DNA of 64,000 bases from Halobacillus litoralis (GCF_009856355.1 NZ_WMEW01000016.1:1-64000), one strand, 5' to 3'; positions 7,764 to 18,893 are shown, counted from the first letter of the stretch. Numbers and translations: made by a program. Notes: generated from the sequence alone by a model not told the origin.

Positions 7764-9128
7764 TCATCCTTTCCTTCCGGCCGCCTGCTCATCCTTTTGA
7801 TACGCCCAGTCCAGCAGCTGGATCGTATGGACGATTTCACTGCGCCGTCCGTATTTTTGAACACCCATCGCCATTTGCAGCATGCAGCCCGGATTTCCCA
7901 TTGAAATCATCTCCACATCTTCTGGGACGTCGGTCATTTTCCGGTCGAGCACGGCACCCGCCATTTCCGGGTTGGTCAGGTTATAAATTCCGGCACTACC
8001 ACAACAGGTGTCCGCATTTTTCATCTCTTTATACTCAACCCCTGGGATATCCTGGAGCATCTGCCTCGGTTCGTGGCGCACCCCCTGTCCGTGAGCCAGG
8101 TGGCAGGCATCATGATAGGTGATGCGTTTCTGGATTGGACTTTCCGGCTTCACATAACCTGTGTCATATAAGTACTTGGAAACGTCCTCCACTTTTGCCG
8201 CGAATTTTTCAGCCCGCTCGCGCCACTTCGGATCATCCTTAAACAGCTCCGGGTATTCTTTCAGGGCACAGCCGCACCCGGCAGCATTGACAATCACTTT
8301 GCCGGCATCCTCGAACGCTTCGATATTTTGTTTGGCAAGTTTCCGCCCCGTATCACGGTCGCCGGCGTGCACGTGGAGTGCCCCGCAGCACGTCTGCTGT
8401 TTCGGGAGGGTCACCTCATTGCCATTGTAAGTAAGGACATGGATGGTTGATTCATTGATATCCCCGAACATGACATCCATGATACATCCGGTCAGCATCG
8501 CCACTCTTGCCTTGGCTGCCCCTTTGGCGGGAATAACGTCTACGTTTTTATACGTTTTCTGAACAGAAGCTTTCATTTCCGGCATAATCGCTTCCATTCC
8601 TGCCAGGTGGTCCGGCATGACCTTCACCGCCCCGGATTTGCGCATCACCTTCTGCAGACCACTCTGCTGATACAGCTTTAACAACCCACTCACCGTCTGC
8701 ATACGGTTCGGATGGGGAAACAGCCGTTTAAGGAAAAAGTTTCCTGCTGCTCCTTTCCAGCCACGAAGCGGCATGGCCTGACGCACCTGCCCCCGTGCTT
8801 CTTCAATCAGCCCCCCGACATCGACATCAGCCGGACAGGCGGTTGTACAGGCCCGGCAGTCCAAGCATTGAAAAACGGGGTCAGCGAAAGCCTCGTTCAC
8901 ATTCAATTTCCCTTCGGCCACAGACTTGATTAAGTGGACGCGCCCTCTCGGTGAATGCTGTTCCTGACCTGTTTCCAGATACGTCGGACAGGCTTCCAGA
9001 CACATCCCGCAATGTACGCAGTCCGCCCACTTTGCTTCATCGGGGTGGTCTTTTGGAAAGTAATTGCTGAGCGTATTTTCTTCACAGGGAAGAGAGGCGC
9101 CTTTCTTCTTTACCAGTTCTTTCAGCAA
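7764..9128 (-). CDS. glcF: glycolate oxidase iron-sulfur subunit GlcF
   Basis: A 454-residue protein with two [4Fe-4S] ferredoxin motifs near the N-terminus (CVHCGMCLEACP and CLDCRACTTACP) and two cysteine-rich CCG motifs (TCCGALHVHAGD and TCCGSAGIYNLT) that are typical of heterodisulfide-reductase-like subunits. It passes electrons from GlcD to the quinone pool. The start is TTG at 9128, seven bases after AGGAGGG, which overlaps the glcE stop. Tight spacing (5 bp before glcD) implies one operon. Confidence 0.93.
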   Translation of the reverse strand: MLKELVKKKGASLPCEENTLSNYFPKDHPDEAKWADCVHCGMCLEACPTYLETGQEQHSPRGRVHLIKSVAEGKLNVNEAFADPVFQCLDCRACTTACPADVDVGGLIEEARGQVRQAMPLRGWKGAAGNFFLKRLFPHPNRMQTVSGLLKLYQQSGLQKVMRKSGAVKVMPDHLAGMEAIMPEMKASVQKTYKNVDVIPAKGAAKARVAMLTGCIMDVMFGDINESTIHVLTYNGNEVTLPKQQTCCGALHVHAGDRDTGRKLAKQNIEAFEDAGKVIVNAAGCGCALKEYPELFKDDPKWRERAEKFAAKVEDVSKYLYDTGYVKPESPIQKRITYHDACHLAHGQGVRHEPRQMLQDIPGVEYKEMKNADTCCGSAGIYNLTNPEMAGAVLDRKMTDVPEDVEMISMGNPGCMLQMAMGVQKYGRRSEIVHTIQLLDWAYQKDEQAAGRKG

Positions 9129-9129
9129 G

Positions 9130-10401
9130 TTAAATCCCTCCTATGTAACGCTGGAGATTACACACACCATGAGGGTCGACCGCTTTTTTAATCCCTTCCA
9201 TCAAGGAAAAGTGCCCGGGCTTTCTCCCCCATACATCCATCTTCTCCCTCACATGATAAGGTAGATGTTTGATGACGACGTATCCTCCTTTTTGTTCGGC
9301 TTCCGCTCTCAACCCTTTTATGACAGCGGTTACATTGCCTTCCTGACCTCGGAGGACACATTCGCTTACGCCATGCCCCAGACCTCCGTGGCCTTCGATA
9401 TCAACAAGATGACTGGTTCCGAGATCACAGGCCGTTGTCATCATCGTGAACACATCCATATTCTTTGTCCCTGCCTTTACAACAGCACACAGATCTTTTT
9501 CTTCAGCATGGGCATTCGGCACGGTGACGGCAAATCGCTCCCAGAACTTCTCTGCATCTTCCTTATGAAGGATCTCCAGAACTGCATTCTCCGGTTTGTG
9601 ATGGGTCATCCATCCCTCCTGCTCCTTCACGGAACGCTCCACATCCTCAAACCCGACAAGCAGGGTGCAGGCCCGGGTCCCTGTAAGCTTTTCTGACAGC
9701 TTCGGTGTTACCATTTCAAGTGTTACAGGTTCGATCATGGCATCCTGGATATCGACCGCCAATTTACGGAGCTTTTCTTCCTCTCCGTCAGGAAAAGATA
9801 CAAGAACAAGGCTTTCATATTTTAGAGAAGGCCGCAGTTTCATCGTTATTTCACTGATCACACCCAGCGTCCCCATAGCACCGATAAACAATTTATTCAT
9901 ATCATAACCGGCCACATTTTTAACGACCTTCCCGCCTGTGCGGATAATCCGTCCATCAGGATAGACGACACGCAGTCCGATGACGTGATCACGGGCTGAT
10001 CCGTAGGCTAACCGCTTTGGGCCACTTTCATTAGCAGAAATCACCCCGCCGATTGTTGCCTGCTCCGGCCAGTGCGGATCAAGCGACACCTGCTGCCCGT
10101 ACTCCTGTAAAAAGCGCTGCAGTTCAGCTATGGTCGTCCCGGGCTTTACCGTTATCGTCATATCTCCTGCGTTATGTTCTACTATTCCTCGATACTTCTT
10201 CAGAGAGAGTGTCCAGTCATACCCCTCGTTTGCCCCACCATATCCCCGCTTCGTCCCTCCGGATTCAACAGCAACGTGCAGCCCTTCCCTACGAGCCTGC
10301 GTCAGCAGTTCACTGATTTCTTCCTCCGTTACGGGTTCATGAAGCCGCCTTCCTCTATTTCCATAAATATCCTTAAACTTTACATGTTCCTGAGTGTCCA
10401 T
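9130..10401 (-). CDS. glcE: glycolate oxidase subunit GlcE (second FAD-binding subunit)
   Basis: A 423-residue protein of the same FAD-binding fold as GlcD: ESGGTKRGYGG near the N-terminus, ATIGGVISANESGPKRLAYGSARDHV, and GGKVVKNVAGYDMNKLF with GTLGVISE. GlcE is usually about 350-425 residues and pairs with GlcD and GlcF. ATG follows GGGAGGATCCTG. It is first of the glcE-F-D-FAH group, 75 bp after glcB with a hairpin between, so expression probably depends on partial read-through from the glcB promoter. Confidence 0.92.
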   Translation of the reverse strand: MDTQEHVKFKDIYGNRGRRLHEPVTEEEISELLTQARREGLHVAVESGGTKRGYGGANEGYDWTLSLKKYRGIVEHNAGDMTITVKPGTTIAELQRFLQEYGQQVSLDPHWPEQATIGGVISANESGPKRLAYGSARDHVIGLRVVYPDGRIIRTGGKVVKNVAGYDMNKLFIGAMGTLGVISEITMKLRPSLKYESLVLVSFPDGEEEKLRKLAVDIQDAMIEPVTLEMVTPKLSEKLTGTRACTLLVGFEDVERSVKEQEGWMTHHKPENAVLEILHKEDAEKFWERFAVTVPNAHAEEKDLCAVVKAGTKNMDVFTMMTTACDLGTSHLVDIEGHGGLGHGVSECVLRGQEGNVTAVIKGLRAEAEQKGGYVVIKHLPYHVREKMDVWGRKPGHFSLMEGIKKAVDPHGVCNLQRYIGGI

Positions 10402-10440
10402 CAGGATCCTCCCTTCTGGTTTCCCACCAGGCCCTGCCGG

Positions 10441-10478
10441 AAAGAGAACAGGAGCCGGAATTCCGGCTCCTTTCTCTT
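10441..10478 (-). terminator. hairpin between glcB and glcE, possibly leaky
   Basis: Arms AGGAGCCGG and CCGGCTCCT meet at an AATT centre, with outer A/T pairing. On the minus strand only TGTTCTCTTT follows, a poor T-run. Since no separate promoter is visible before glcE, it may attenuate rather than stop transcription. Confidence 0.6.
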
Positions 10479-12651
10479 AATGGCTGGCATACTGTTTCTG
10501 TTTCGCTTCGCGGCGTCGTCTGTGAAGAATCGGTTCGGTATAGCCATTCGGCTGAGCTTTTCCTTTGAAGACGAGATCACAGGCCGCCTGGAAGGCTACG
10601 CTTTGTTCATAGTTATGGGACATCGCTTTGTAATCAGGATCGTCCGCATTCTGTTCGTCCACGACCTTCGCCATCCGCTTCAACGTTTCCATGACCTGCT
10701 CTTCCTGCACGATGCCATGATGAAGCCAGTTCGCCATATGCTGGCTGGAAATTCGGAGCGTTGCCCGGTCTTCCATCAATTCAACGTCGTCGATATTCGG
10801 GACTTTAGAACATCCGACGCCATGCTCGACCCATCGGACGACATAGCCGAGAATTCCCTGGGCATTGTTATCCAGTTCATGCTGGATGTCCTCTTCCCTC
10901 CAGTCTCCGTCCTTCGATACAGGAACCTTCAGAATGTCCTGCTGAAGAACGGCAGGGTCCCCGGAAATTTCTTTTTGGACATCAGCTGTATCCACTTCAT
11001 GATAGTGAAGGGCATGAAGAGTTGCAGCCGTCGGGGAAGGCACCCAAGCGGTGTTCGCTCCCGCCTTCAACTGGCCGTCCTTTACAGCAATCATCTCTGC
11101 CATACGGTCCGGCATCGCCCACATTCCTTTTCCAATCTGGGCTCGTCCACGGAATCCAGCGTTGACGCCGACGAGGACGTTCGACTTTTCATACCCCTGC
11201 AGCCAGGCGGAATCTTTCATATCATTTTTACGGATGACAGGCCCTGCTTCCATGGACGTGTGGATTTCATCACCAGTCCTGTCAAGAAACCCGGTATTTA
11301 TGAAAGCGATACGCTCCTTCACTTCTTTGATACACGCTTTCAAATTCAAGGTTGTGCGGCGTTCTTCATCCATCACACCGATTTTCAGTGTGTTCGTTTC
11401 ATAACCGAGAAGCTGCTCGGTCCGTTCGAATAACTCGTTGGCAAACGCCACTTCCTTGGAGCCATGCATCTTCGGTTTTACAATATACACAGACCCCTTC
11501 GCAGAATTTTGATACGGGCCATTTTTTAACAAGTCATGCTTCGCCAGCAGTCCGGTGACAACAGTATCCAGAATTCCTTCCGGCACTTCCTCCCCGTTCT
11601 GGTCAAGGACCGCATCTGTTGTCATGAGATGCCCGACATTTCGCGCGAACATAAGAGAGCGCCCGGATAAGATCAGGGAACTTCCGTCCGGCGTCGTATA
11701 CGTCCGGTCCGGGTTCAACTCCCTCTTGATCTCACGGTCCCCTTTTTGGAAAGTGACGGAAAGGTCGCCTTTCAGCAAACCGAGATAATTTTGATAGACT
11801 TCCACCTTATCGTCCGCATCAACAGCTGTGACGGAGTCCTCAAAATCCATAATCGTTGTCACAGCCGATTCGACAAGCACATCCTTCACACCAGCCGGGT
11901 CGGTCTGTCCGATTGGGTCATTGCGATTGATTTGAATTTCAACATGCAGGCCATTGTTGACCAGCAGCACACCCGCCGGTGCATCAGGTCCTCCAGTGAA
12001 TCCAGCCAGCTGCTCGGTATGTTTAAGCTCTGTCGATCCTTCCGGCATTTTCACTTTCAAACGGCCATCAAAAATGCTGTAGCCTTCTACGTCTTCATGG
12101 GACCCTTCAGCAAGAGGGAACGTACGGTCAAGAAACGATTTAGCATAAGCGATGACTTTCTCTCCACGGACAGGGTTGTAATCCCCTTTGGGTTCTGCCC
12201 CGTTTTCCTCGCTGATCACATCTGTCCCATAAAGGGCATCATACAAACTCCCCCAGCGGGCGTTGGCGGCATTAATGGCATAACGGGCGTTGTTAACAGG
12301 AACGACCAGCTGCGGGCCTGCCTGACGGGAGATTTCCTCATCAATATTTTCTGTGGAAATGGAATAGTCCCTGACTTCCGGCTCGATGTACCCCAGCTCC
12401 TTTAAGAACGAGGTATAGGCATCTTTGTTGGACAGATCATGGCTGTGGTGCCAGTCATCGATTTTTTCCTGCATTTCATCACGCATTTGCAGCAGCTGTT
12501 TATTCTTTGGAGCGAGGTGGTGAAGAATGGCTTCAAGACCCGCCCAGAAGTCATCACTGGAGATGCCGCTGTCCGGCACCGCCTGTTTATTAATAAATTC
12601 ATACAGCACAGGAGCGACCTGCAGATTCCCCACTTTGACATAATCCTGCAT
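10477..12651 (-). CDS. glcB: malate synthase G
   Basis: Condenses glyoxylate with acetyl-CoA to malate. At 724 residues it has the length of E. coli GlcB (723). Recognisable parts: [21 protein letters not shown] (Mg2+ and substrate region), [37 protein letters not shown], and [15 protein letters not shown] near the catalytic Asp. It completes the glycolate-to-malate route with glcEFD. ATG is preceded by AAGGAGGAATAAAC. The 200-bp divergent gap to the LysR gene holds a cre-like box inside a potential hairpin, so both carbon catabolite control and a LysR activator are likely. Confidence 0.96.
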   Translation of the reverse strand: MQDYVKVGNLQVAPVLYEFINKQAVPDSGISSDDFWAGLEAILHHLAPKNKQLLQMRDEMQEKIDDWHHSHDLSNKDAYTSFLKELGYIEPEVRDYSISTENIDEEISRQAGPQLVVPVNNARYAINAANARWGSLYDALYGTDVISEENGAEPKGDYNPVRGEKVIAYAKSFLDRTFPLAEGSHEDVEGYSIFDGRLKVKMPEGSTELKHTEQLAGFTGGPDAPAGVLLVNNGLHVEIQINRNDPIGQTDPAGVKDVLVESAVTTIMDFEDSVTAVDADDKVEVYQNYLGLLKGDLSVTFQKGDREIKRELNPDRTYTTPDGSSLILSGRSLMFARNVGHLMTTDAVLDQNGEEVPEGILDTVVTGLLAKHDLLKNGPYQNSAKGSVYIVKPKMHGSKEVAFANELFERTEQLLGYETNTLKIGVMDEERRTTLNLKACIKEVKERIAFINTGFLDRTGDEIHTSMEAGPVIRKNDMKDSAWLQGYEKSNVLVGVNAGFRGRAQIGKGMWAMPDRMAEMIAVKDGQLKAGANTAWVPSPTAATLHALHYHEVDTADVQKEISGDPAVLQQDILKVPVSKDGDWREEDIQHELDNNAQGILGYVVRWVEHGVGCSKVPNIDDVELMEDRATLRISSQHMANWLHHGIVQEEQVMETLKRMAKVVDEQNADDPDYKAMSHNYEQSVAFQAACDLVFKGKAQPNGYTEPILHRRRREAKQKQYASH

Positions 12652-12684
12652 TGTTTATTCCTCCTTCATAAAATGAAAAGATCC

Positions 12685-12714
12685 CCGACAGAAAACGCTT
12701 CCAATAATTGTCGG
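12685..12714 (-). promoter_or_regulatory. cre-like box flanked by a short inverted repeat in the glcB leader
   Basis: TTGGAAGCGTTTTCT (minus strand of 12690-12704) matches the cre consensus except for the last position. It sits between CCGACA (12685-12690) and TGTCGG (12709-12714), which could pair in DNA or in the mRNA leader. A candidate -10 (TATTATAAG on the minus strand near 12750) lies upstream, which puts the box in the transcribed leader. Confidence 0.5.
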
Positions 12715-12851
12715 AAATTTCTATCTATTGGTTGCTTTCTATCTTATAATAGAAGCAAGCATATCTAAAATACATATTTGGAATCACTCTTATTCTCTTT
12801 AGTTATACCAGGACATTCGAATTACCTAATTTTTTACAGGGAGGAATAGAT

Positions 12852-13751
12852 ATGGATATCCGCCATTTGCAATACTTTGCTGAAGTCGCTAAACAAATGA
12901 GCTTCACAAAAGCCGCTTCTACCCTGCATGTGTCCCAGCCTTCATTAAGTAAAACGGTCAAACAGCTGGAAACAGAGCTTGGTGTACCGCTGTTTTACCG
13001 ATCCAAGGTACTACAGCTGACCGATGCCGGCGAGGCTGTCCTCGCCAACGCGATCCAAGTACTGGATGCCTTTCACAACTTGACGGCGGAACTGGATGAT
13101 ATTACGAACGTGAAAAAAGGAAAGATTCGTATCGGCATTCCACCGATTACAGGGGCAGCTTTTTTCTCAAAAATCATCCGTTATTACCGTGACAAATATC
13201 CCGAGGTGGACATTCTCTTAAGTGAAGTCGGATCGAAGATGATCAAACAGGGCGTCGAGGACGGTTCTCTGGATTTTGGACTCGTATGCAACCTGCCTGT
13301 GGAATCCTCGCAATTCCACACGTTAAAGGTTGTAGACGATCCTTTGATGCTTCTTGTCCATACAGATACATCCACAGCTGCTAAGGACATTGTCCATCTA
13401 GGTGAACTCCAGGATGAACCTTTCATTCTATACAGGGAGGATTTCACTCTTCATGACCGCATCATTGAAGAGTGCCGGGCAGCCGGCTTTCAACCGAATA
13501 TCGTCTGCCACAGCTCCCACCGTGACTTCATGATGGAGATGGTGGAGGCAAAAATCGGTGTGGCCCTGCTTCCGAGTCAGATTGCCCGGGAAGCGGCTGA
13601 CAAAAATATCGCTGTTCTCCCTCTGTCGCATCCCAACCTCCGCCTGGAGCTCGGACTGGTATGGAAGAAGAATAAGTACCTCGCCTTTTCAGCGCGGGAG
13701 TTCATTTCAATGTCGCGGGATTATGTAAAAGAAACGGTCCGGCTTTCATAA
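12852..13751 (+). CDS. LysR family transcriptional regulator, probable regulator of the glc genes
   Basis: A 299-residue LysR protein. The N-terminal winged helix-turn-helix has MSFTKAASTLHVSQPSLSKTV (about residues 17-37); the rest is the periplasmic-binding-protein-like effector domain beginning KKGKIRIGIPP. The ATG follows GGGAGGAATAGAT. Divergence from glcB with a shared 200-bp control region is the usual layout for a LysR activator and its target, so control of glcB and perhaps glcEFD by glycolate or glyoxylate is inferred. A different target cannot be excluded. Confidence 0.85.
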   Translation: MDIRHLQYFAEVAKQMSFTKAASTLHVSQPSLSKTVKQLETELGVPLFYRSKVLQLTDAGEAVLANAIQVLDAFHNLTAELDDITNVKKGKIRIGIPPITGAAFFSKIIRYYRDKYPEVDILLSEVGSKMIKQGVEDGSLDFGLVCNLPVESSQFHTLKVVDDPLMLLVHTDTSTAAKDIVHLGELQDEPFILYREDFTLHDRIIEECRAAGFQPNIVCHSSHRDFMMEMVEAKIGVALLPSQIAREAADKNIAVLPLSHPNLRLELGLVWKKNKYLAFSAREFISMSRDYVKETVRLS

Positions 13752-13792
13752 GTAAAGTCGTGACCGTACCTATCAGCTTTCCATGAAGGCTT

Positions 13793-14565
13793 TTATGACA
13801 AGAAGCCTCCATCGGAATGGATGATCTGCCCCGTCACCCATCCGGAGTCTTCTCCGGCTAGAAAACAGATCAGGCGGGCAGCGTCCTCAGGTTCTCCGAT
13901 CCGTCCCATTGGAAATCTCGGCTTCAGTTCATCTTTCAGCGTCCCGGTCATCCACCCCGTGTTCGTCGGACCCGGGTCGACAGCATTGACCGTAATATTC
14001 AACGGCGCCAGTTCAATCGCTGCAGATTTTGTAAAGGCAGACACTGCCCTTTCGTCGATACGTAGGCAAGGTTTCCGGGTTCCGGCGATTGATCTTGTCC
14101 GGAAACCATATGGATTACCCTTCCTCCGTGCCTGCCTTCAATTCTCCGTGCAAAAGCCGTCGTTAATAAAAGGGTGCCTCTGACATTCACCTCATAATGG
14201 GCATCAAGAATAGCTGCATTCATAGATTTAAAGCCTGCGTCAATGGAATAAGTCGCATTGTTTATGAGAATGGCAGGACTTCCAAGGCGTTCTTCCACCA
14301 CATCCAGCAATTTTTCCGGAGCATCTTTTTTCGATAAATCGAGTTCAAGTGACGCACAGCAGACCCCGTAATTTTGAACCTGTTCTTTCAGCTTTTCCGG
14401 CCACCCATCATCTGTATTTCTGTCATAGAAAGGCATCGACCGGTCATAAGCCGACCAATAAGTGAAGAAAATATCCACCCCCGCCGATGCCAATGCGCGA
14501 CATACGGCTGTACCGATGCCTTTTTCCCTTCCTACTCCTGTAACAATAGCAATGCTTGAATTCAA
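13793..14565 (-). pseudogene. short-chain dehydrogenase/reductase with a frameshift
   Basis: A 3-oxoacyl-ACP-reductase-like SDR of about 257 codons split in two frames. The first part (14565 to about 14050) starts with TTG behind AAAGGAGTGAG and has an unusual N-terminal nucleotide loop, VTGVGREKGIGTAV, and YVSTKG (catalytic Tyr and Lys). The second part continues exactly at SAFTKSAAIELAPLNITVNAV and ends GWVTGQIIHSDGGF. One base is missing in a GGG run near 14047; adding a G restores a full SDR. It is either a real frameshift mutation or a sequencing error. It is preceded and followed by its own intergenic gaps, so it is probably monocistronic. Confidence 0.8.
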
Positions 14566-14648
14566 AGGGCTCACTCCTTTCAACTTCTCTATTCTCCCCC
14601 TTCTATTTCCTCTTTGCGAAATCCTCCCGATGCCGGCTGTGCACAAAA

Positions 14649-14680
14649 AAAGCCTGAACCAGATTTTGGTTCAGGCTTCT
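14649..14680. terminator. bidirectional terminator
   Basis: Arms AAGCCTGAACCA and TGGTTCAGGCTT with an A-run before it; on the minus strand this gives a T-run. It ends the fdhD-fdhF-DUF1641 transcript. Confidence 0.85.
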
Positions 14681-14690
14681 GTTTGAATGG

Positions 14691-15158
14691 TTATTTCTGT
14701 CCCATGCCTTTCAGAAAGGACATCAGCATTGTCAGGCTCCGGTTGATTTCCGGATCTTTCAACACTTTGGCAAAATCAAGCATATTCATTTTTTTCGTCG
14801 TTCCTTCATCCTCCATACGCTCCAGCCCATTATTCAGCCGGCTGCTCAAGCTGCGGATGCCGCTGACGTTCAAATCACCAAGCAGGAAAACCAGCTCAGG
14901 AAGATTGTTCAATAGTGGTGTATACTGTTCCTTGTCAATTTCCCTGACAACATTGGCGAGGGTTTCATCCTTCGCCTTCACAAACGCCGAAAGCGTTTCG
15001 AGCGTTCCTTCTTTTTGAAGGGCGCTGAGCAGTTCGATGCCTTCCAGGATCGCATCCTTGTTATCTGCGACCGCTTCTTTGACCTCCTGGACATTCTCTT
15101 CAATGACTTCTTCCCGCGATTTCTCCAATCGTTTGATATCAGTGATCGCCCGTGCCAT
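14691..15158 (-). CDS. DUF1641 protein, formate dehydrogenase accessory
   Basis: A 155-residue soluble, largely helical protein of DUF1641, the same family as B. subtilis YrhD, which is likewise encoded directly after a formate dehydrogenase. Its start ATG overlaps the fdhF stop by one base (TAATG) and is preceded by AGGGGGGC, so translation is coupled. The role is not established; the strict pairing with FdhF-type enzymes suggests a subunit or assembly factor. The C-terminal LTMLMSFLKGMGQK is the usual end of the family. Confidence 0.85.
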   Translation of the reverse strand: MARAITDIKRLEKSREEVIEENVQEVKEAVADNKDAILEGIELLSALQKEGTLETLSAFVKAKDETLANVVREIDKEQYTPLLNNLPELVFLLGDLNVSGIRSLSSRLNNGLERMEDEGTTKKMNMLDFAKVLKDPEINRSLTMLMSFLKGMGQK

Positions 15159-18097
15159 TAATGAGCCCCCCTGCCTGGGAATGTGTAATCTTCCCGCTGC
15201 CATTTTTTCTGGACCTTCACACTGATCTGCGGCACCGGGTTTCCGTTTCGGTGGTTATTCTTAGGAATCGGCGACTTCCCTTTCTTCTTCAGCACTTTCA
15301 TTTTCACGGCAATTTCCTTATACGCCGGTGTGTCTGTGTCTTTATCCACCCGGTTATCAGTCAGGAAGTTGATGGCTGATTTACCATTGCTGTTCAGCGG
15401 CAGGAAGATTTCTTTCCCGCGGACACGGTCGGTGACCGTCACCTGTCCGGTCGCTTCACCGGATTCAGAAATCAGCTTCACTTCAGCTCCTTCTTCAATG
15501 CCCCGCTCTTTGGCGAGCTCCTCGGAAACTTCAATAAAGGCATTCGGCGTTTTTCTCTGGATGCCTGATGTTCGGTAGGTCATGTTGCCTTCGTGGAAAT
15601 GCTCCAGCAGCCGTCCGTTATTTACATGCAGGTCATATTCTTCGTTCGTATCGTACATCAGCTCATATGTCAGCGGATAAAGCTTCGCCTTCTTATCCTC
15701 AAACGGGAAGCCTTCGGTGAAGAGAAGCGGTTCATCTGTACCGTCTTCGGCTACAGGCCACTGCAGGGAATTGTACCCTTCCAGACGCTCATAAGTAACG
15801 CCGGCAAATAACGGTGCCAGTCCGGCTGCTTCAGCCATAATTTCAGATGGATGCTCATAGCCCCAGTCCACACCAAAATGTTTGGCCATCAGCTGGATGA
15901 TTTCCCAGTCCGGCTTTGTGCCTTCCAACGGGTCAAAGCTCTTATAAAGACGCTGGATCCGTCGTTCCGTATTCGTAAAGGTGCCGTCCTTTTCAAGACT
16001 TGGAGAAGCCGGCAGCACAACATCGGCATATTCAGCGGTCTTCGTCAGGAACAAGTCCTGTACGATGAACAGATCGAGCTTTTCAAAGGCAGCCGTTACA
16101 TAGTTGATGTTGGCATCAACGATTCCTGTATCCTCACCCATGACATACATCATGGAAAGCTCCCCGTCATGAATGGCTTCAATCATCTCGTGATTATCCA
16201 TGCCGGTTTCTTTAGGAAGTTCCGTCCCCCACGCTTTTTCGTACCGGCTGCGGACCTCGTCATCTTCGGTTGATTCATAGCCCGGGAAGAAGTTCGGCAT
16301 ACTTCCGAAGTCACTGCATCCCTGTACGTTGTTGTGGCCGCGGAGTGGATAAGCGCCTGTACCCGGCTTCCCGTAGTTTCCGGTAATAAGCAGGAGGTTA
16401 CTGATGGCTGTACTTGTATCACTGCCAAGCATATGCTGTGTCACGCCCATCGCCCAGCAGATCGCTACCGTTTCCGATGTGGCCACTTCTTCCGCCACCT
16501 GCTTCAGTTCCTCCTGCGGGATACCGGTCAGGTCAGATGCATATTCCATCGTAAACGGCTCCAGGCTTTCCCGGTATTCATCAAAGCCGTTGACCCAGTC
16601 GTCCAGGAAGTTTTTATCTTCCCACCCTTGATCGAGAATGTATTTCGTAACAGCGGAAAGCCAGACAAGATCGGTGCCTGATTTCGGCTGATAAAAACGA
16701 TCGGCACGCTTCGCCATTTCATGCTTTCTCAAGTCAAAGACGAACAGCTTATGTCCCAACAGCTTCTGCGAACGCTTGATGCGCGAAGCAAGAACAGGAT
16801 GGGATTCCGCTGTGTTGGAACCGATGGTAATGACGAGTTTACTGTCTCCGAGATCATCAATGGAGCCGGAATCACCGCCATACCCCACCGTACGGAACAA
16901 TCCTTTCGTTGCCGGTGCCTGGCAGTAGCGGGAACAGTTATCCACGTTGTTCGTTCCGATCACCTGACGGGCCAGCTTCTGCATCAGGTAGGATTCCTCG
17001 TTGGTCGCTTTGGAGGATGCGATGAAGGCGAGATGATCCGGGCCTTTCTCAGCTAGGATTTTCTTCATACGATCGACGACATACTGCATCGCCTCTTCCC
17101 ACTCCACCTCTACAAAATGATCATCGCGGCGGACGAGCGGTTTCTGAAGGCGGTCCTCACTGTTAACGTAGTCCCAGCCGAATTTCCCTTTGATACATGT
17201 GGATATGCCGTTGGCCGGTGACTGGGCACTTGGCTCCACCTTGAGAATCTGGCGGTCCTTCGTCCATACATCAAAGGAACATCCAACACCGCAGTAAGTA
17301 CAAACGGTTTTTTCCTTCTTGATCGTTTCCTCACGCATCGCTGCTTCAGAATCAGATACAGCAAACAACGGACCATAACCGGTTTCCACTTTTTTCGTTA
17401 AGTTGATCATCGATTTCAGGATTCCAGGCTCCGTATCTGTTAAGAATCCAGCTTCACCCTCCATGCCGACTTCCATCATTGCGTTACACGGACAGACCGT
17501 CGAGCACTGCCCGCAGTTGACACAGGAAGACTGATCAATGGGAACATCATTATCCCAGATAACCCGCGGCTCCTGACGCTCCCAGTCTATCGTAAGCGTC
17601 TCATTTACCTGAACGTCCTGACAAACCTCTACACAGCGCCCGCAAAGGATACACTGGTCGGGATCGTAACGGTAAAAAGTGCCTGAGTAGTCCTTTTCAT
17701 AGCTTGTCGGCTGAAACGGACGTTCCTGGTGCTCAATACCGAATTCCGCCATGGTATTGTGGATTTCACACGATCCATTGTTATAATCACATACGGTACA
17801 GTACAGTTCATGCTTTTCAAGAACACGGTCAAGAGCTTCCTTCTGCGCCTTATGTACATGTGGAAGCTGTGTCTGCACTTTCATGCCTGCCTTGACTTTG
17901 GTCCCGCACGCCCGGACAAGCTCTCCGTCGACCTGAACGATACAGGAATCACAGGTCTGGATCGGTCCAAGGGATTCGTTGTAACAGATCTGGGGCACCT
18001 GTTCATTGACTTTATTCATTAATTGGATGAGTGTCTGGTCCGGATGATCAGCGAGGTATTCTGTGCCGTTTATTTTTACGACGGTATGTTCATTCAA
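15158..18097 (-). CDS. fdhF: formate dehydrogenase catalytic subunit (molybdopterin, multi-FeS)
   Basis: A 979-residue enzyme oxidising formate to CO2. Order of domains: [2Fe-2S] region (about 1-75, cysteines in CDSC), a Cys/His cluster motif near 100-112, two ferredoxin clusters ([12 protein letters not shown] about 149-160, [12 protein letters not shown] about 192-203), the [4Fe-4S] motif [10 protein letters not shown] (266-275), then the bis-MGD domains. The metal ligand is Cys392 in SRYCQAP, at the place of Sec140 of E. coli FdhF; the following residue is Gln where E. coli has His141. Start ATG overlaps the fdhD stop (ATGA) with AGGAGG about 12 bases upstream. An NAD-linked or quinone-linked acceptor cannot be told from sequence. 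Confidence 0.93.
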   Translation of the reverse strand: MNEHTVVKINGTEYLADHPDQTLIQLMNKVNEQVPQICYNESLGPIQTCDSCIVQVDGELVRACGTKVKAGMKVQTQLPHVHKAQKEALDRVLEKHELYCTVCDYNNGSCEIHNTMAEFGIEHQERPFQPTSYEKDYSGTFYRYDPDQCILCGRCVEVCQDVQVNETLTIDWERQEPRVIWDNDVPIDQSSCVNCGQCSTVCPCNAMMEVGMEGEAGFLTDTEPGILKSMINLTKKVETGYGPLFAVSDSEAAMREETIKKEKTVCTYCGVGCSFDVWTKDRQILKVEPSAQSPANGISTCIKGKFGWDYVNSEDRLQKPLVRRDDHFVEVEWEEAMQYVVDRMKKILAEKGPDHLAFIASSKATNEESYLMQKLARQVIGTNNVDNCSRYCQAPATKGLFRTVGYGGDSGSIDDLGDSKLVITIGSNTAESHPVLASRIKRSQKLLGHKLFVFDLRKHEMAKRADRFYQPKSGTDLVWLSAVTKYILDQGWEDKNFLDDWVNGFDEYRESLEPFTMEYASDLTGIPQEELKQVAEEVATSETVAICWAMGVTQHMLGSDTSTAISNLLLITGNYGKPGTGAYPLRGHNNVQGCSDFGSMPNFFPGYESTEDDEVRSRYEKAWGTELPKETGMDNHEMIEAIHDGELSMMYVMGEDTGIVDANINYVTAAFEKLDLFIVQDLFLTKTAEYADVVLPASPSLEKDGTFTNTERRIQRLYKSFDPLEGTKPDWEIIQLMAKHFGVDWGYEHPSEIMAEAAGLAPLFAGVTYERLEGYNSLQWPVAEDGTDEPLLFTEGFPFEDKKAKLYPLTYELMYDTNEEYDLHVNNGRLLEHFHEGNMTYRTSGIQRKTPNAFIEVSEELAKERGIEEGAEVKLISESGEATGQVTVTDRVRGKEIFLPLNSNGKSAINFLTDNRVDKDTDTPAYKEIAVKMKVLKKKGKSPIPKNNHRNGNPVPQISVKVQKKWQREDYTFPGRGAH

Positions 18098-18893
18098 TCA
18101 TGACTCCTCCTTTACTTTCTTCCTTTACACGGTCTGGATGGGTGTAGACGTTCATACGGTTTCCTCTTACGAATCCAGCCGCTGTAATATTCAGATCGCC
18201 GGCCAGCTGCAGCGCCAGATCTGTTGGTGCGGATTTTGATAAGAGAAGTCCGAAACGCATTTTGGATACCTTCAGAAGAACTTCAGAGGAAATCCGTCCA
18301 CTGAAAATAATCATCTTCTCTTTTGAACTTACTTGATGACGGAGCATATATCCATATAATTTATCGAGCGCATTATGGCGGCCGATATCTGTATACGCCT
18401 TTAGAAGGCCTGATTTTCCGGCAATGGCTGCCTGATGGACGCCGCCGGTCTGCTTGAACATGCCGGCTTCCTTATGGAACGCTTCCATCAGCTGATAGCA
18501 CAGCTCCGGTGAAAACGTCGTCGTATCCACGGCCGTTTTCGCCGTAGCGGCATCACTTTGAAAATAAAACGCGCGGCTTTTTCCGCAGCAGCTGCCAAGC
18601 CAGCGCTTCTGTCCTTCTATTACAAACGGAACAGTCCTGGATGTTTCCACGTAGGCAAACCCACGCTCCTCGTCGATGGTTAGATGCGTCAATTCCCTAT
18701 ACGTGAGAATCACACCCTCAGAAGCGAGAAAACCAATCACAAGGTCCTCCATATCCATAGGTGTGCAGACCATCGTAGCAAATTCCTCTCCATTAACGAC
18801 GATCGTTAACGGATATTCAACAGCTACCACGTCTTCCTCCTCCTGCCCGTACTGTTCGTTGTAGCGCTGAATGGTCCACATACGGGTTTCCAA
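18090..18893 (-). CDS. fdhD: formate dehydrogenase accessory sulfurtransferase FdhD
   Basis: Transfers sulfur from IscS-type desulfurases to the molybdenum cofactor of formate dehydrogenase. 267 residues with [20 protein letters not shown], the cysteine loop [28 protein letters not shown] and [12 protein letters not shown]. The start is TTG at 18893 after GAGGGGGGATAATT; upstream in-frame codons run through the preceding terminator and are not coding. An ATG four codons further in is an alternative. It is the first gene of the fdhD-fdhF-DUF1641 operon and overlaps fdhF by ATGA. Confidence 0.92.
   Translation of the reverse strand: METRMWTIQRYNEQYGQEEEDVVAVEYPLTIVVNGEEFATMVCTPMDMEDLVIGFLASEGVILTYRELTHLTIDEERGFAYVETSRTVPFVIEGQKRWLGSCCGKSRAFYFQSDAATAKTAVDTTTFSPELCYQLMEAFHKEAGMFKQTGGVHQAAIAGKSGLLKAYTDIGRHNALDKLYGYMLRHQVSSKEKMIIFSGRISSEVLLKVSKMRFGLLLSKSAPTDLALQLAGDLNITAAGFVRGNRMNVYTHPDRVKEESKGGVMIE

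Noticed and set aside
10174..11433. 419-codon frame on the plus strand
   Set aside because: Antisense to glcE and glcB, which are well supported; low-complexity composition and no ribosome site.
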